DNA of 64,000 nt from Hordeum vulgare subsp. vulgare. Lineage: Eukaryota; Streptophyta; Magnoliopsida; Poales; Poaceae. Made by a program: the position numbers and the translations under genes. Below the pieces are notes generated by a model that was not told the DNA's origin, searched no databases, and saw nothing but the letters and a program-made list of their open reading frames with translations. Of the stretch, positions 47,067 to 60,610 are shown one piece after another. How positions within the stretch are numbered: position 1 is the first letter of the stretch; every line of letters begins with the position of its first letter. Location: the NCBI RefSeq assembly GCF_904849725.1, contig NC_058524.1, forward strand, positions 547,339,763 to 547,403,762. Direction: 5' to 3'.

Positions 47067-49288
47067 TGTAACGACTAAGATGCGGTCCTTTCCGATTTAG
47101 GGAACGAGGCCCCAAAATGGAAAGAAGCGCATCTAAGTGTTTCGCAAGCACGATAACATAGCACATACATAATAAGAATGACAAATAGGGAATCGTTTGC
47201 CATCTCATAGATAATATCAGAGTTTACAACACACATTTATTCACACAAGGTTGTTCCGCTACGGACTAAATAACAAGAGAAAAGGCTATGCTACCCTGCA
47301 TGCTTGCCCACGATCACGACCACGCCTCGGTCTTCTGGATAGTTCACGTACAGGCGATCGTTCTCCTCATCGTACTGCCACGCCAGCTGCATGCTCTCGG
47401 GATCACCTGTGTCGGGCGTACCTCTACCTGTTGGGGTGTTGAAGTAATCTGTGAGCCATGGGGACTCAACAATCTATGACCTCGGTGCCAAAACTAGTCA
47501 AGTTATTAGGTAAGGAAGGTTCAGTGTTTAGGTTGCACCATCCTAAGCATTTATGATAGCTAACTTACGTAGAACAAGTTATGGAAGGTGGTCTATACTA
47601 GCGGGCGAAGACTAGCTGATCATTAAGTGATCCTGAACACCTACTAATGTCAAACATAACCCCACCGTGTTCCCGATCGAAGAGAGGTCTTCGAGGGGGA
47701 CAGTCACGGTTACGCACTCAGTTGGCAGTTTTATTAGATTAAGTTCAAGTTATCTATAACCGGATGTTAACAAATATTCCAAGTTGCCACATAACCGCGG
47801 GCACGGCTTTCCAAAAGATTAAACCCTGCACGGGTGCTCCAACTAGTCCATCACAAACGGTCACGGGCCGCAAAGTAATCCTCTATCACGAATCTCGTGA
47901 TCTCGTCGGATTCCTTAGAGGAAAACCTCACCTCTGGGAGAACGAAAGCTTCACCGGGATTCCTATACACAAGATATATCGCTAAGGTAAGACAAGACTA
48001 GCAGGACCTCCCGTCGTGTCGACGACCCTCATAAGAGTCGCGTATCTCAGTCTCAGGACACGACAGTGCTCTAGTTTGGACCAACACTCATGAGGAGCAC
48101 TCGCCCGGGTTGTTGATTAATTCCTCGGGGTAGCTATTCCCTATGCAGATTATTTTTAAGTGATTAGCAATTAAAACCAATGTTGGGTCCTGCCGGACAA
48201 GTCTTAACACTACACGTTTTATCAACGGGGTCTCCATAACAACCCCGAACGTGTTAGGAGCGATCAGTTATGGAATCAAACACCGGTAGCCGGAAACTAT
48301 GGCGGCACTAACGGAACAAAACACCCGGCAAAGGCTAGTCCTTCCACTATTTACCAAGTATATATGTGCATTAATTAAATAATAGATTTAACATAATGAT
48401 ATCGAACTCATGTTATCACATGAGACAAAAAACACCTGCAACTAGCAACACTAACATTAGAAGCTGAGCAAGCCTACTTAGCCATTCAGTGTTTGCTAGG
48501 AGGGGAAAGTTTTTGGGTTTCATGGCAATATCAGGAGGCAATTATTTCAGAGGTAGGCAACGACCATATGATGAAGGAAACGTGAATCTAGGCACAACAA
48601 GACTAGACATGGTATAAAGATCATATCATCTTGCCTGTGATGTCTTCAGCTTGGAACTGCCCTTGTTCATCCTGCACGTACTCTCCCGGATCCACGTACT
48701 CGCTCTCCTATCCCGGTGCTACCCAACATAAAAATAGCATCCAATGAACAACAACACCACATGATGCAACAAACACATGATGCATGAGATGAGAATGAAC
48801 ATGCATCTCTACTCTAGTCACTTGCACATGCATCAGAAGAAACCACAAACTTCTGGACATAACTTCTCTCTAAGCTATCTTGACATGCATGAAGATGGCA
48901 TGAACAGATGCACACATACACCACATGATCACCTACAACTACCACAAGGTATGTGGGGGGGGGGAACCCACACACATACACACTCACACACTTGCACAAC
49001 CTAGTGCATAAGCTCATCACTCATGCACATGAGTAGCACACACATACATACATCACTACCCTAGTGCAAAACACACATACTAACACACACACACATACAT
49101 GGTTGCTTGCTCACACATACACTTGCACTCAAATACCTACACATGCATTTCTACACTTGCTAGCAAAATAACTAGGGACAACCTACTGGTTGTGAGGTAA
49201 AAAAATACCACACAAGGTGTCCTAGCACACCACATCAACTAACATAACAACAAAAGAAAAACAGCAAAAGAAAAGGCAAAAAACAATA

Positions 49289-49367
49289 GGGCTTGGGGGG
49301 GAATCGAACCCAAGACCCCCTAGTTCACCACCAGCATGTAGTACCACTACACTACATCTCTCTGGCT
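49289..49367 (-). other. tRNA-like module 1 inside the LTR
   Basis: On the minus strand an A-box-like TAGTGTAGTGG (49344-49354) and a B box GGGTTCGATTC (49301-49311) are about 32 bases apart. D-arm-like GTAG/CTAC and anticodon-arm-like CTGG/CTAG stems with a 7-base loop can be drawn, but I see no paired acceptor stem. It is tRNA-like, not a tRNA gene. Confidence 0.55.
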
Positions 49368-49440
49368 CGACAGAAGATAGGGGTAATGCAGGTTATGCTC
49401 CCCTGAAGTTACTATGCCGACAATAAATAGCAAAAAGGGG

Positions 49441-49510
49441 TGCGCGCTGCGGGACTCGAACCCACAACCAACAGCTGCACCAAAACCCACCTACCACTCT
49501 GCTATGCGTA
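49441..49510 (-). other. tRNA-like module 2 inside the LTR
   Basis: On the minus strand A box TAGCAGAGTGG (49494-49504) matches the consensus. B box GGTTCGAGTCC (49452-49462) follows after 31 bases. The T arm is good: GTGGG, loop TTCGAGT, CCCGC. The acceptor stem and anticodon arm are poor. It has the same orientation as module 1 and as the element. Confidence 0.6.
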
Positions 49511-51026
49511 TGGATGTTAACAGAGAGGGGGGTTCTGCTCTTTTGAGCAACCCCCTCTGGATCCACCTCTGCCCGATGGTGGCCGGACCACGGGAGGCAC
49601 AACGCCGGCGATCTACTTCAAATTGGCGTATGGCTCGTCGATGGAAGGGAGGAGGGGCTCCTAGGGTTCCATTTTTAAACTAAGATCGCCATGAGAAGGT
49701 CTACTGCTACGGCTCCACTACGCGCGGCGGCGTCGGCAACAGAGGGTGCACGACAGCGAAGTCACGGCCCTATGCGCTAGATCTACCGATAGGAAGGGAG
49801 CGAAAGGCTCATGCTCACCCACTGGACGAGGACGTCGTGCCTATCACAGAGGAAGTAGAGGAAGAAGTGGAAGAAGCCGTGGCAGAGGGGATCGACAGAG
49901 AGGAAGCAGGCCGTCGTCGAAGTTGGGGAAGCACACCCGATCTGCTCCTCCTGGCTACGGGAATGGACCCCCTTGAGGTCCCGCGTGCTCGCTGAAGGCT
50001 TGGAGAGGACGCAGACGCACGACAACAACGACGAGGAGCTCCTCAAGTCACGACCATAGCGGAGGAGGAGCTCGGCCCGACTGCTTTCGATCTGGGGAGA
50101 GGGAGGAGGAAGAGGGAAGGAGCGGCGGCGGCTTGGAGGAACCCTAGGCCTTGCACGGACGCCAAGGGCTCTTTATAGGAGGAGGAGGAGGCGAGGGACG
50201 CGCGACCTCGACGTCTGTGACACGGCATCGCTCTCTGGCGCGCTGTCTCTGAAGGAGACTGACGGAAAGGCGACAGAGGAAGGAGACGCCGTCTATAGGG
50301 AAAGCTACGCGCGAGAGGGAGGTTGGGCCAGACAGGGGGAGAAGGCCCACCTGGAGGCGCCAGAAAAAGAAAAGAAAACCCTCTTGGGTTTCTATTTGCA
50401 AAACAAACAGAGGCAAAACAAATGCACACACAACACTGTAAAAGCTAAAAATAAAAAAATGCCCCTGGTCATAAGGAATTCTGACCTATTTAAATAAAAT
50501 ATAAAATGAATTTTTGGAGCATATAAATATTTACAAAACAGAATTAATTGATCTATTTTATGAATATTTGCACCACTAAAACCAACTTCCAAAACACCAA
50601 AGACATAGCATCACATCCACCACAATTCATACTAAACATGAGCATTTTTGAAAGAGGGATGGAGCAAGAGAATCTTGAGCTTTAAGAAAATAGAGAAGGG
50701 GAGTTTTTTTAAACCTATCATAGTTGCACTCTACTTACAATTGCACCACTCCACAACACTTCACATAGAACCACATATCATCACATGCCATCACATATCC
50801 ACCACATGCATGGATCACAAATGGCAACAATCACAAAGAAGGCAAGGAATGAAATGGATGCATGCATGCAAAAGGAAAACAAGGCATGCACATGAAATAT
50901 CACATGGAATATAACTCTCATAGCAATGACAAGATGGACCCACATACAGAAGGTTCCAAATAAGGCAAGTTACACTCGCGGCCATTACAAACTCTCCCAC
51001 ACTACAAAAAGATCTCGACCCGAGAT

Positions 51027-54000
51027 CTAGGACTGAAAGAACTCTGGGAATTCAAAACGGAGGTGATCCTCGCGTTCCCAAGTGGCCTCTTTATCGGAAT
51101 GGTGTGACCAGTGTACCTTGAGAAATTTGACAGTCTTGTTGCGGGTCTTGCGCTCGGTGGCCTCGAGAACCGCAACTGGATGCTCACAATAGGATAGGTC
51201 GGGTTGAAGGTCGATGTCTTGAAGATGAACAGTGCGCTCGGGAGTCTTGAAGCATCTCCGGAGCTGAGAGACATGGAACACGTCATGCACATTTGCAAAG
51301 TTTTAAGGGAGCTCAAGATGGTACACAAGGTCGCCTCTTTTGCCAACAACTCTGAAAGGACCAACGAAACGAGGCGCAAGCTTGCCTTTGATGCCAAAGC
51401 GTTGTGTACCGTTCATAGGGGACACCTTGAGATAGACGAAGTCATCAAGCTCATAAGACATGTCACGATGCTTGCTATCATAATAGCTCTTCTGACGGGA
51501 TTGCACTGCCCTTAGATTATCCCGAATGACCCGACACATCTCTTCAACTTGTTCTATCAAGTCATTCCCAAGAATCTGACGCTCGCCGGTCTCGGACTAG
51601 TTGAGCGGGGTACGACACTTCCTTCCATAGAGAATCTCAAACGGAGCTTTGCCTGAACTAGCTTGATAACTGTTGTTATACAAGAACTCAGCGAAAGGCA
51701 GGCAGTCTTCCCACTTCATGCCAAAAGAGATAACACACGCTCTCAGCATATCCTCAAGGACCTGATTGACTCTCTCCACTTGACCACTAGTCTGAGGATG
51801 AAAAGCTGTGCTGAAGCGTATCTTCGTGCCCATCGTAGACTGAAAAGAGTCCCAGAACTTGGAAGTGAAGATACTTCCGTGATCCAAAGAAATCATCATA
51901 GGCACGCCGTGCAAAGACACTATCCTGGAATTGTACAACTCTGCCAGCTGAGCTGCGGAGATGGATTCCTTGAGTGGAAGAAAATGAGACACTTTACTCA
52001 ACTTGTCGATGACGACGAAGATGGCATCGTTACCCTTCTTGGACTTCGGAAACCCGGTGATGAAATCCATCTCAATGTGGTCGAACTTCCACTCGGAAAT
52101 GGGCAATGGATGCAAAAGAACTGCTGGACGTTGATGCTCTGCTTTCACCCTTCGACATACGTCACATTCATTTACGAACTGAGCAATCTCACGCTTCATG
52201 CGAGTCCACCAAAAGGTCTGTTTAAAGTCCTGATACATCTTGGAGCTTCCTGGATGTATTGAGAGCAGAGAGTCATGAGCTTCTTCCATGATTACCTTTT
52301 TGAGATCACCTTTCGGAACGACAAGACGATCCTCAAAGAATAACATGTCTCTCGCATCAACACTGAAGCACTTATATTTGGGAAGTCCCTTTGCCAAGCC
52401 AATCTTGAGTTTCTTCACCATTGCATCAAGAAGCTGTGCTGCTCGGCCTGATCTTCCAAGGTAGGAGAGATCTGAAGATTTGCAAGAAATCCCTAAGATA
52501 CTAACTGAAGGTTGAGCTTTCTGAAAGATTCACAAAGGTCAGGCTGGAGAGGCTTCAGAATGAGATTGTTGCAGTAAGCCTTCCTGCTCAAAGCATCTGC
52601 CACGACATTAGCTTTGCCTCGCGTGTACTCAACGCTCGGATTAAAATCTTGGAGCATCTCCACCCAACGAGTTTGCCGGAGGTTCAGGTTAGGCTGGGTG
52701 AAGATGTACTTGAGACTCTTGTGATCGGTGAACACTTGAACCTTTCGCTCCAACAAGAGGTGTCTCCAAGTCATCAGAGCATGTACCACTTCTGCCAGCT
52801 CAAGATCATGCACAGGATAATTCTGCTCAGTTGGCTTCAACTGCCTGGAGGTATAAGCAACCACTTTCTTCTCTTGCATCAGAACTGCACCAAGACCTTG
52901 AAGAGAGGCGTCGCAGAACACTTGGTAAGGTTTGGAGTCATTAGGAGGAACCAAGACTTGAGCAGAGGTGAGCTTCTCTTTGAGTGTGTCGAAGGCCAAC
53001 TGACACTCTGGCGACCAGGCATACTTCATACCCTTCTGAAGAAGACTTGAGAGAGGCTTAGCAATCTTGGAGAAGTTCTCAACGAACCTTCTACAATAGC
53101 TTGCAAGCCCGAGAAAGCTTCGAAGCTGCTTCACATTATGCGTAGGCTCCCACTCAACAATAGCCTGCACCTTCGACGGATCAACTTTGATGCCCTCGGC
53201 AGAGTTGTTGTGCCCAAGATAGACGACTTCTTTCAACCAGAACTCACATTTGGAAAACTTGGCATAGAATTTGTACTCCCTCAACTTATCAAGCACTAGC
53301 CTGAGATGTTCTTCATCTTCTTCCTTAGTTTCTGAAAAGACCAGAATATCGTCGAGATACAGCAAGATGAACTCATTGTTGAACGGAGAGAAGATGTAGT
53401 TCATCATTCAACAAAATGTCGGAGGAGCATTTTCCAGACCAAAATACACGACCGTATACTCATACGAGCCAAAACTTGTCCTGAAAGCAGTCTTCGGAAT
53501 ATCCTCTTCGCGAATGCGAATTTGATGATAGCCCATTCTGAGATCGAGCTTGGAGAAGATCTTAGCCCCTTTCAACTGTTCGAACAACTCATTTATGTTC
53601 GGAAGTGGATACTTGTTTCTGATTGTCTTCTTGTTCAATGGATGGTAATCGACACACAATCGGTCCGTGCCATCCTTCTTCTTGACAAACAGAACTCCAT
53701 AGCCCCAAGGAGACGAGCTTGGTCTGATCAGACCCAGACGCTCCTGCTCATCGAGTTGCATCTTAAGTTCCTTCAGCTCTTCTGGACCCAATTTGTACGG
53801 CCGTTTGCACACAGGCTCAGTACCTGGTTCAAGATCAATAACAAATTCAACTTCTCGGTGCGGAGGCATTCCTGGCAGTTCTTCTGGAAACACATCTTCA
53901 TATTCGCAGACCACTGGGACTTGCGAAATAGGATTAATCTCACCCTTTTCATTGAAAGAGAACAGACGTATTGTATCATCGCACGCCGTGAAGGTAATCA

Positions 54001-54586
54001 CGTCCTCCGAAGAGTGAGTAAGCTTCACTTCTTTAGCTTCACAATCAATCGATGCCTTGTTCATGGCCAACCAGTCCATACCAAGGATCAAATCAATATC
54101 GGAATTGCCCAAGACAATAGGAGACGCCAGAAAAGAATAACTTCCTATCTTGTTAGAGACATCTCGAACCACTTTGTTGGCGCTCATAAGAGTACCGGGT
54201 GACACCACACATAATGCCTTCTTCAAATACTCAGAATCAAAATCATGCTCGGCAAAGAACATTCTAGACATGAACGAATGAGAAGCACCAGAATCAAACA
54301 ACACTTTAGCAGGAATATCATTAATTAGGAGGTTACCCATAATCACATCTGACGAGTTTTCTGCTTCAGCCGCATTCGCCATGTTGACTCGAGCAGACCT
54401 GGAGAGCATTGCTTGGAGGTTTGCCTGGAGGAGGAGTGCACTTGTTGGCATAGTGACCCTTCTGCCCACACTTGTGACAAGTAACATCTGCCGGTTGACG
54501 ATACTGTGTCTGAGGAGGCCCTTGCTTCTGCTGCTAGAATCTCTGCTGGAAAGCTGGGTTGGGTGGGTGGGAAGAACCACAACCAC
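51027..54586 (-). pseudogene. pol of the chromodomain element (protease, RT, RNase H, integrase, chromodomain)
   Basis: Reading right to left: protease with F-D-S-G-A-S-H (about 54280-54300). Reverse transcriptase follows with Y-L-D-D at 53359-53348. RNase H is at about 52990-52640 (V-F-C-D-A-S-L, F-T-D-H-K-S-L). Integrase has an H-x-x-H/C-x-x-C finger (C-D-V-C-R-R, about 52160), M-D-F-I-T-G-F-P and H-P-Q-T-S-G-Q-V-E-R. A chromodomain ends the polyprotein, with V-K-F-L-K-V-H-W-S-H-H and E-A-T-W-E-R-E (about 51070-51190). It uses three frames with stops: a TGA near 53405, a TAG near 52493 with a frame change, and a TAG near 51597. It is therefore inactive. The chromodomain class suggests targeting to heterochromatin by known chromovirus behaviour. 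Confidence 0.9.
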
Positions 54587-55496
54587 CTGAATGCTTGAAC
54601 TGCTGTGTGTGCCGAGGAGGAGGAGACACCCAATACTTTTGTTGCTTCTGCACCACCTGAGTTGAGGAAGACGAGCTGGAATCTCAGAAGCGCTTCTTTG
54701 AATTCTCCACCCTGAGCAAAGCTGCCTCAGCCGTGAGAGCTAAGTTGTAGAACTTATCGAACTCCTCAGGATCGTGCAAAGCGAGAGCTAACTGCAAATC
54801 CTCTTTCAAGCCACCTCTGAACTGATAAATCTTGCTCTTCTGATCAGGGATATCCTGCAAGGCGTATCGGGCTAGCTCGTGGACCTCAACGTTGTACTTG
54901 TACACGGAGTTACCACCTTGCTTCAAGCGCCTGAACTTCTCATGCATTTCCTCCACAAAGCTGGACGGGATGTAGCGGGATCTGAAGTCATGGCAGAACT
55001 CATCCCAAGTGATCACTCTAGCTCCCCTGGAATCCTTCAACTGTTGCTACCAGATAGATGCTTGCCCCTTCAGCTGGGATGTTGCAAACTTGACGAAATC
55101 CTCTGGACGAACATTGCTGCATTCAAAGTGCTTGTTCATGTCGCGGATCCAATCCTCAACATCAAACAGCTGGTCACATGAAGTGAAAGTCTTCGGTTGA
55201 TTTGACAGGAACTGGCTTAGATTAGCAAACTGATTGCCACCATGATTGAAGTTGCCTTGCTACTGATTAGTCCTCTCTTGCAACAACTGTATCAGCATCT
55301 GAGTGTTTGCATTTGTAGCAGCCATCACCGCTTGCCAAGCCTGTGCAGGAGGAGGCGGCGACGGAGGAGGATGCTCCGGAGGAGGAGGTGGCGGCGGCAC
55401 ATCCTCACGACCTGGATTCTGACGAGTTGGTGGAGCCATCCTGAAGACGGACAACACATTAGCCCACAGAATAAATTGAATGTATAGCTGAATCAA
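54430..55496 (-). pseudogene. gag of the chromodomain element
   Basis: Starts M-A-P-P-T-R-Q-N-P with a run of prolines, then the capsid-like region (I-T-W-D-E-F-C-H-D-F-R-S-R-Y-I-P) at 54684-55040. A CCHC zinc knuckle, [14 protein letters not shown], lies at 54479-54438. In-frame stops near 55260 and 54684 and a frame change break it. The knuckle is in a different frame from the downstream protease frame. Confidence 0.85.
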
Positions 55497-56246
55497 AAAG
55501 GCCGGAATATCTGAACATGAATATTATCAATTGCACTCGAACAAATAGTAAGAATGCTTCCTCAAAGTGACTGTCGAAAAAATTCTAATTAAGACCACTT
55601 GCAAACAAGTATGAGCTAGAACCGCTCGGAACAAACATATCATCGAGATTTCATCCGATATCTTCGTGGATAAGATCGCACGGGCTCGAATTAACAGTAG
55701 CCATCCTGTGCAAGGTAGTGCACACGACTTACGAAGTATCCCCGAGTCGAAGCAAGCTACAAGGACTCTTTAAGATACAACGGGAACCGATGTAAGACGA
55801 CCGTGAACAAATATACCCACTGAATGTCGAATCCCAACCTCACATCATGCATCTGTAGGAAGATTGTCCCATAAGTCACTACTTGATATCCCACCTATGA
55901 ATTCCCGAAATATCTGGTCATGCAATCTGGTACACGGATACAAGGAGTAATATTCAGACAACTCCTATACTAACCCGACCACTGTATCACATCCGTCAAC
56001 ACATAACCAGAATCTCGGACCTTCATCTACTACAGACCCTCGTGATCACAATGATACAATGTATGGCAGTACTCCCGAACAATCTGCACCAGTACTGGGA
56101 AATCGGGGTTATCTCGCCACTACTAGTATTGAAGCAATTACAACATCCTTCGTTCTGAGATACTCAGAAATCTGAATGATGGCGATGTGCGCAAGAATCC
56201 CCTGGAGCTCAAATCCTCGGAAGAAATCAAGGCAGACAGGAGGCAC
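55497..56246 (-). other. 5' leader of the chromodomain element
   Basis: About 750 bases of non-coding sequence between the gag start and the nested insertion. It continues at 63040-63294 on the other side. No gene seen. Confidence 0.55.
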
Positions 56247-57804
56247 TATTGCGGCAACAAAAGTCCTTCCTTGGTGCTAGGAATTCTTCTTGTTAATACT
56301 CTGGTTTGCGTTGGTTTTTCCCTTGAAGAGGAAAGGGTGATGCAGAACACGAGCAATAAGTATTTCCCTCAGTTTGAGAACCAAGTTATCGATCCTGAAG
56401 GAGGGCGTCGTCAAGTCCAAAGTACCTGCGCAAACACAAACAAGCTTGCACCCAACGTTTCAAAGGGGTTGTCAATCTCTTCAAGATTGTTTGCAAAGTG
56501 AGATCTGAAGGCGGAAAGTGCAACGAAGTAAAAAGTGTGAGGCTGAAAATATGGTGTGGAGTAGACCCTGGGGGCCATAGTGTTCACTAGAGGCTTCTCT
56601 CAAAATAGCAAGTATTACGGTGGGTGAACAAATTACTGTCGAGCAATTGATAGAACCGCGCAAAGTCATGACGATATCTAAGGCAATGATCATACATATA
56701 GGCATTACGTCCGAGACAAGTAGACCGATACTTTCTGCATCTACTACTATTACTCCACACATCGACCGCCATCCAACATGCATCTAGTGTATTGAGTTCA
56801 TGACGAACAGAGTAACACTTTAAGCAAGATGACATGATGTAGAGGGATAATCTCAAACCAATGATGAAAACCCCATCTTTTTACCCTTGAGGGCAACAAC
56901 ACGATGCGTGCCTTGCTACCCCTTCTGTCACTCGGTGAGGTCACCGCACGGTATGAACCCAAAACCAAGCACTTCTCCCATTGCAAGAATCATAGATCTA
57001 GTTGGCCAGACAAAACGCACAACTCGAAGAGAATTACAAGGATATGAAATCATGCATAAGATAGATTAGAAGAAACTCAAATAAGATTGATAGATAATCT
57101 GATCATAAATCCGCAATTCATCGGATCTTCACAAACACACCGCAAAAGAAGATTACATCGGATAGATCTCCATGAAGATCATGGAGAACTTTGTATTGAA
57201 GATCCAAGAGAGAGAAGAAGCCATCTAGTTACTAGCTATGGACCCGTAGGTCTATGGTGAACTACTCACGCATCATCGGAGAGGGCATGGTGTTGATGAA
57301 GAAGCCCTCCGTGTCCGAATCCCCCCCTCCGACAGGGCCCCAGAATGTGCCCCAGATGGGATCTTGCGGAGACAGAAGCTTGCGGCGGCGGAAAAGTACT
57401 TTCGATGATCTCCTGATTATTTTGGGATTTTTGGGGAATATATAGGCGCAACCCCTAGGTCAGGGGACGCTCAGGGGTCCCACAAGCCTGGATGGCACGG
57501 CCTCTCCCCCTGGCCGCGGGGTGGGGGCTTGTGGGGCCCCTGGGGCTTCCCTGCCTCGGCTCCCAAGCTCCCCGATCTTCTTCCATTCGAGAAAAAATCT
57601 TTTCGGGGATTTTCTTCCGTTTGGATTCCGTTTCAAAATCTCCTCTAAAAGGGGTAAAAACATGGAAAAAACAGGAACTGGCAGTTGGCACTGAGTTAAT
57701 AAGTTAGTCCCAAAAAATATATAAAAGGTATACAAAACATCCAAAGTTTGACAACATAATAGCATGAAACCATAAAAAATTATAGATACGTTGGAGACGT
57801 ATCA
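56247..57804 (-). repeat. 3' LTR of the 6.8-kb non-autonomous element
   Basis: 1558 bp. The plus strand starts TATTGCGGCAACAAAAG (expected TG is TA here) and ends GGAGACGTATCA. Confidence 0.88.
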
Positions 57805-59515
57805 AGCATCCCCAAGCTTAACTCCTGCTCGTCCTCGAGTAGGGAAGTGATAAAGAATGAATTTTTGATGTGGAATGCTACCTAGCATAGTTTTTCATTT
57901 GCAACTTCTTTCACGTGACATGAATGTTTAGATCCGTACGATTCAAAACAATAGTTTGATATTGACATGAAAACAGTAATACTTCAAGCAAACTAGCAAA
58001 GTAATCATGAACTTTCAAAATAACAAGGCCAAAGAAAGTTATCCCTACGAAATCATATAGTCTGGCTATGCTCCATCATCCTCACACAATTAATGTAAAT
58101 CATGCACAACCCCGGAATTGGCCAAGTAATTGTTTTCACAATCTTACTTTCTCAAACTTTTTATAACTATCACGCAATACATGAGCGCGAGCCATGGATA
58201 TAGCACTATAGGTGGAATAGAGTGTGGTGGTGGTTGTGAGACAAAAAAAGGAGGAGATGGTCACACTGACTCGGCGTATCAATAGGCTATGGAGATGCCC
58301 ATTAATAGATATCAATGTGAATGAGTAGGGATTGCCATACAAGAGATGCACTAGAGCTATAAGTATGTGAAAGCTCAAAAGGAAAACTAGTGGGTGTGCA
58401 TCCAACTTGCTTGCTCACGAAGACCTAGGGCAATTTTGAGGAAGCCCATCATTGGAATATAGAAGCCAAGTTATATAATGAAGATTCCCACTAGCATATG
58501 GTAGTGACAAAGCAAGAAGCTCTCAATGATGAAGAACATGGTGCTAACATGAAGCACAAGTGTGGAAAAAGATAGTAGCATTGTCCCTTCTGTCTTTTTC
58601 TCTCTTTTCTTTTTTTTCATTTGGGCTCTTAGGCCTCTTTTTTTTTCTTTTCTCTCCCCTTTTTGTGTTTTTGGGCTCTTTGGCCTCTTTTTTTTCCTCA
58701 CATGGGACAATGCTCTAATAATGATGATCATCACACTTTTATTTACTCACAACTCAAAGATCACAATAATGATGACTCCATAGGAAATGCCTCCGGTAGT
58801 GTACCGAGATGTGCAACGATCTAGCATGGCGTATGACGTTGAAACATCTCGCTAGCTATCTTACGATCATGCAATGGCAGTTTGAGAGTGACGGCACAAG
58901 TCATGAGATGGAACGGTGGTAGTTGCATGGCAATATATCTCGGAATGGCTATGAAAATGCCATAGTAGGTAGATATGGTGGCTGTTTTGAGGAAGGAATT
59001 TGGTGCATTTGTGCACCGGCAAGAATTGCGCGGCACTAGAGAGGCTAGCAATGGTGGAAGGTGAAAGTGCATCTATGCCATGGACTCACATTAGTCATGA
59101 AGAACTCACATACTTGTTGCGAAAGTTTTTATTAGTAATCGAAACAAAGTGCTAAACACATACTCCGAGGGGAAGGGTTGGTAGGTGTAAACCATCGCCC
59201 GATCCCGACCTCAACACAAAGGATGACAATCAATAGATCAATTATCCTCCGACTTCCTAACATAGCGGTTCACCATACGTGCATGCTACGGGAATCACTA
59301 ACTCCAACACAAGTATCTCTAGATTCACAACACCCTACTAACATAACTCTTAATTTTACCGAATCCATGTCTCAAAACTAATTGAGAGGAATCAAAACTT
59401 CTCTTTCTACTCAATGCGCATGAAGATGGAGGTTTTTGCATCCTCTTTGGGTACCTAGCACTTTTGGGACTACTTTCATAGCATAAGCCAACTACCAAAT
59501 CACGCACCGCTGTGC

Positions 59516-59670
59516 TCTAAAGATATAAGTGAAGCACAAGAGCAAAAGTATCTAGCTCAAAAGATATAAGTGAAGCACTAGAGCAAAAGTATCTAGCTCA
59601 AAAGATATAAGTGAAGCACTATGAGCAAAAGTATCTAGCTCAAAAGATATAAGTGAAGCACTATGAGCAT
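59516..59670. repeat. 41/42-bp minisatellite
   Basis: Four tandem copies of AAAGATATAAGTGAAGCA... ...GTATCTAGCTCA within the 3' internal domain of the 6.8-kb element. The second pair carries an extra base (CTATGAGC for CTAGAGC). Confidence 0.88.
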
Positions 59671-60610
59671 TCTAGCAAAATCACGATGAGTGCATGTCTC
59701 TCTCTCTCAAAAAGGTGTGCAGCCAGGATGATTGTGACACAACAAAAAGAAAATACTCCTATGATACAAGACGCTCCAAGCAAAACACATATCATGTGGT
59801 GAATAAAAATATAGCTCCAAGTAATGTTACCGATGGATTGAAGACGAAAGAGGGGATGCCTTCCCGGGGCATCCCCAAGCTTAGGATTTTTGGTGTCCTT
59901 GAATTTGGCTTGGGATGCCTTGGGAATCCCCAAGCTTGAGCTCTTTCCACTCCTTATCTCATCGTCCATGAGAACATCACCCAAAACTTGAAAACTTCAC
60001 AACACGAAACTTAAACAGAAACTTGTGATAACATTAGCACAAGAAAACAAACTACCACTTCTTTTGGTACTGTACAAAACTTGAATTCCATCTATATTGA
60101 TGATGGGCTACTGTATTCTCACTTTTCCATGGCTAGTACCCCCCGATACTAACCATAGTTTCATCAAAACAAGCAACCAACTCAACAAAAACAGAATCTG
60201 TCAAAAACAGACCAGTCTGTAGCAATCTGTATACTTCGTATACTTCTGGTACCTCAAAACATCTGAACAATTACGACAGCCTGGGAAAAAAGCATATAAA
60301 TATGCAGCAAAAAGAATCAACACAAAATATCTTTCTGAATAAAAATGAAAAATAATATCGTGAGCGAAAATTTTCTGTCTTTTTTCAGCAGGATCAAACA
60401 ACCATTTTAAGACTAGTCATAAAGGCTTTGCTTGGCTCAAACACAAAAAGAAACACAAAAACACAATCACAACAGAATTATGAAAGTGTGGACGCAACAA
60501 AACAGAAAGAAAAAGATAAATTCATTGGGTTGCCTCCCAACAAGCGCTATTGTTTAACACCCTTAGCTAGGCATAAAAGCGATAGAATCACGTATCGTCG
60601 TCTTTGGTGC

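Larger units (their letters stand above)
47067..50989 (-). repeat. 3' LTR of the chromodomain element, unusually long
   Basis: TGTAACGAC to GCCATTACA: a 9-base inverted terminal repeat with two differences. It is followed at 50990 by ACTCTCCCACACTAC, whose complement is the purine tract expected before a 3' LTR. Length is about 3.9 kb. It contains CA-rich sequence (48770-49140) and two tRNA-like modules. The GC-rich ORFs around 49746-50431 are not supported as genes. Confidence 0.82.

Noticed and set aside
49746..50431. Several GC-rich overlapping ORFs in the chromodomain element's LTR as a captured gene
   Set aside because: They overlap on both strands with no recognisable domain, and the low-complexity Arg/Ser content fits GC bias.
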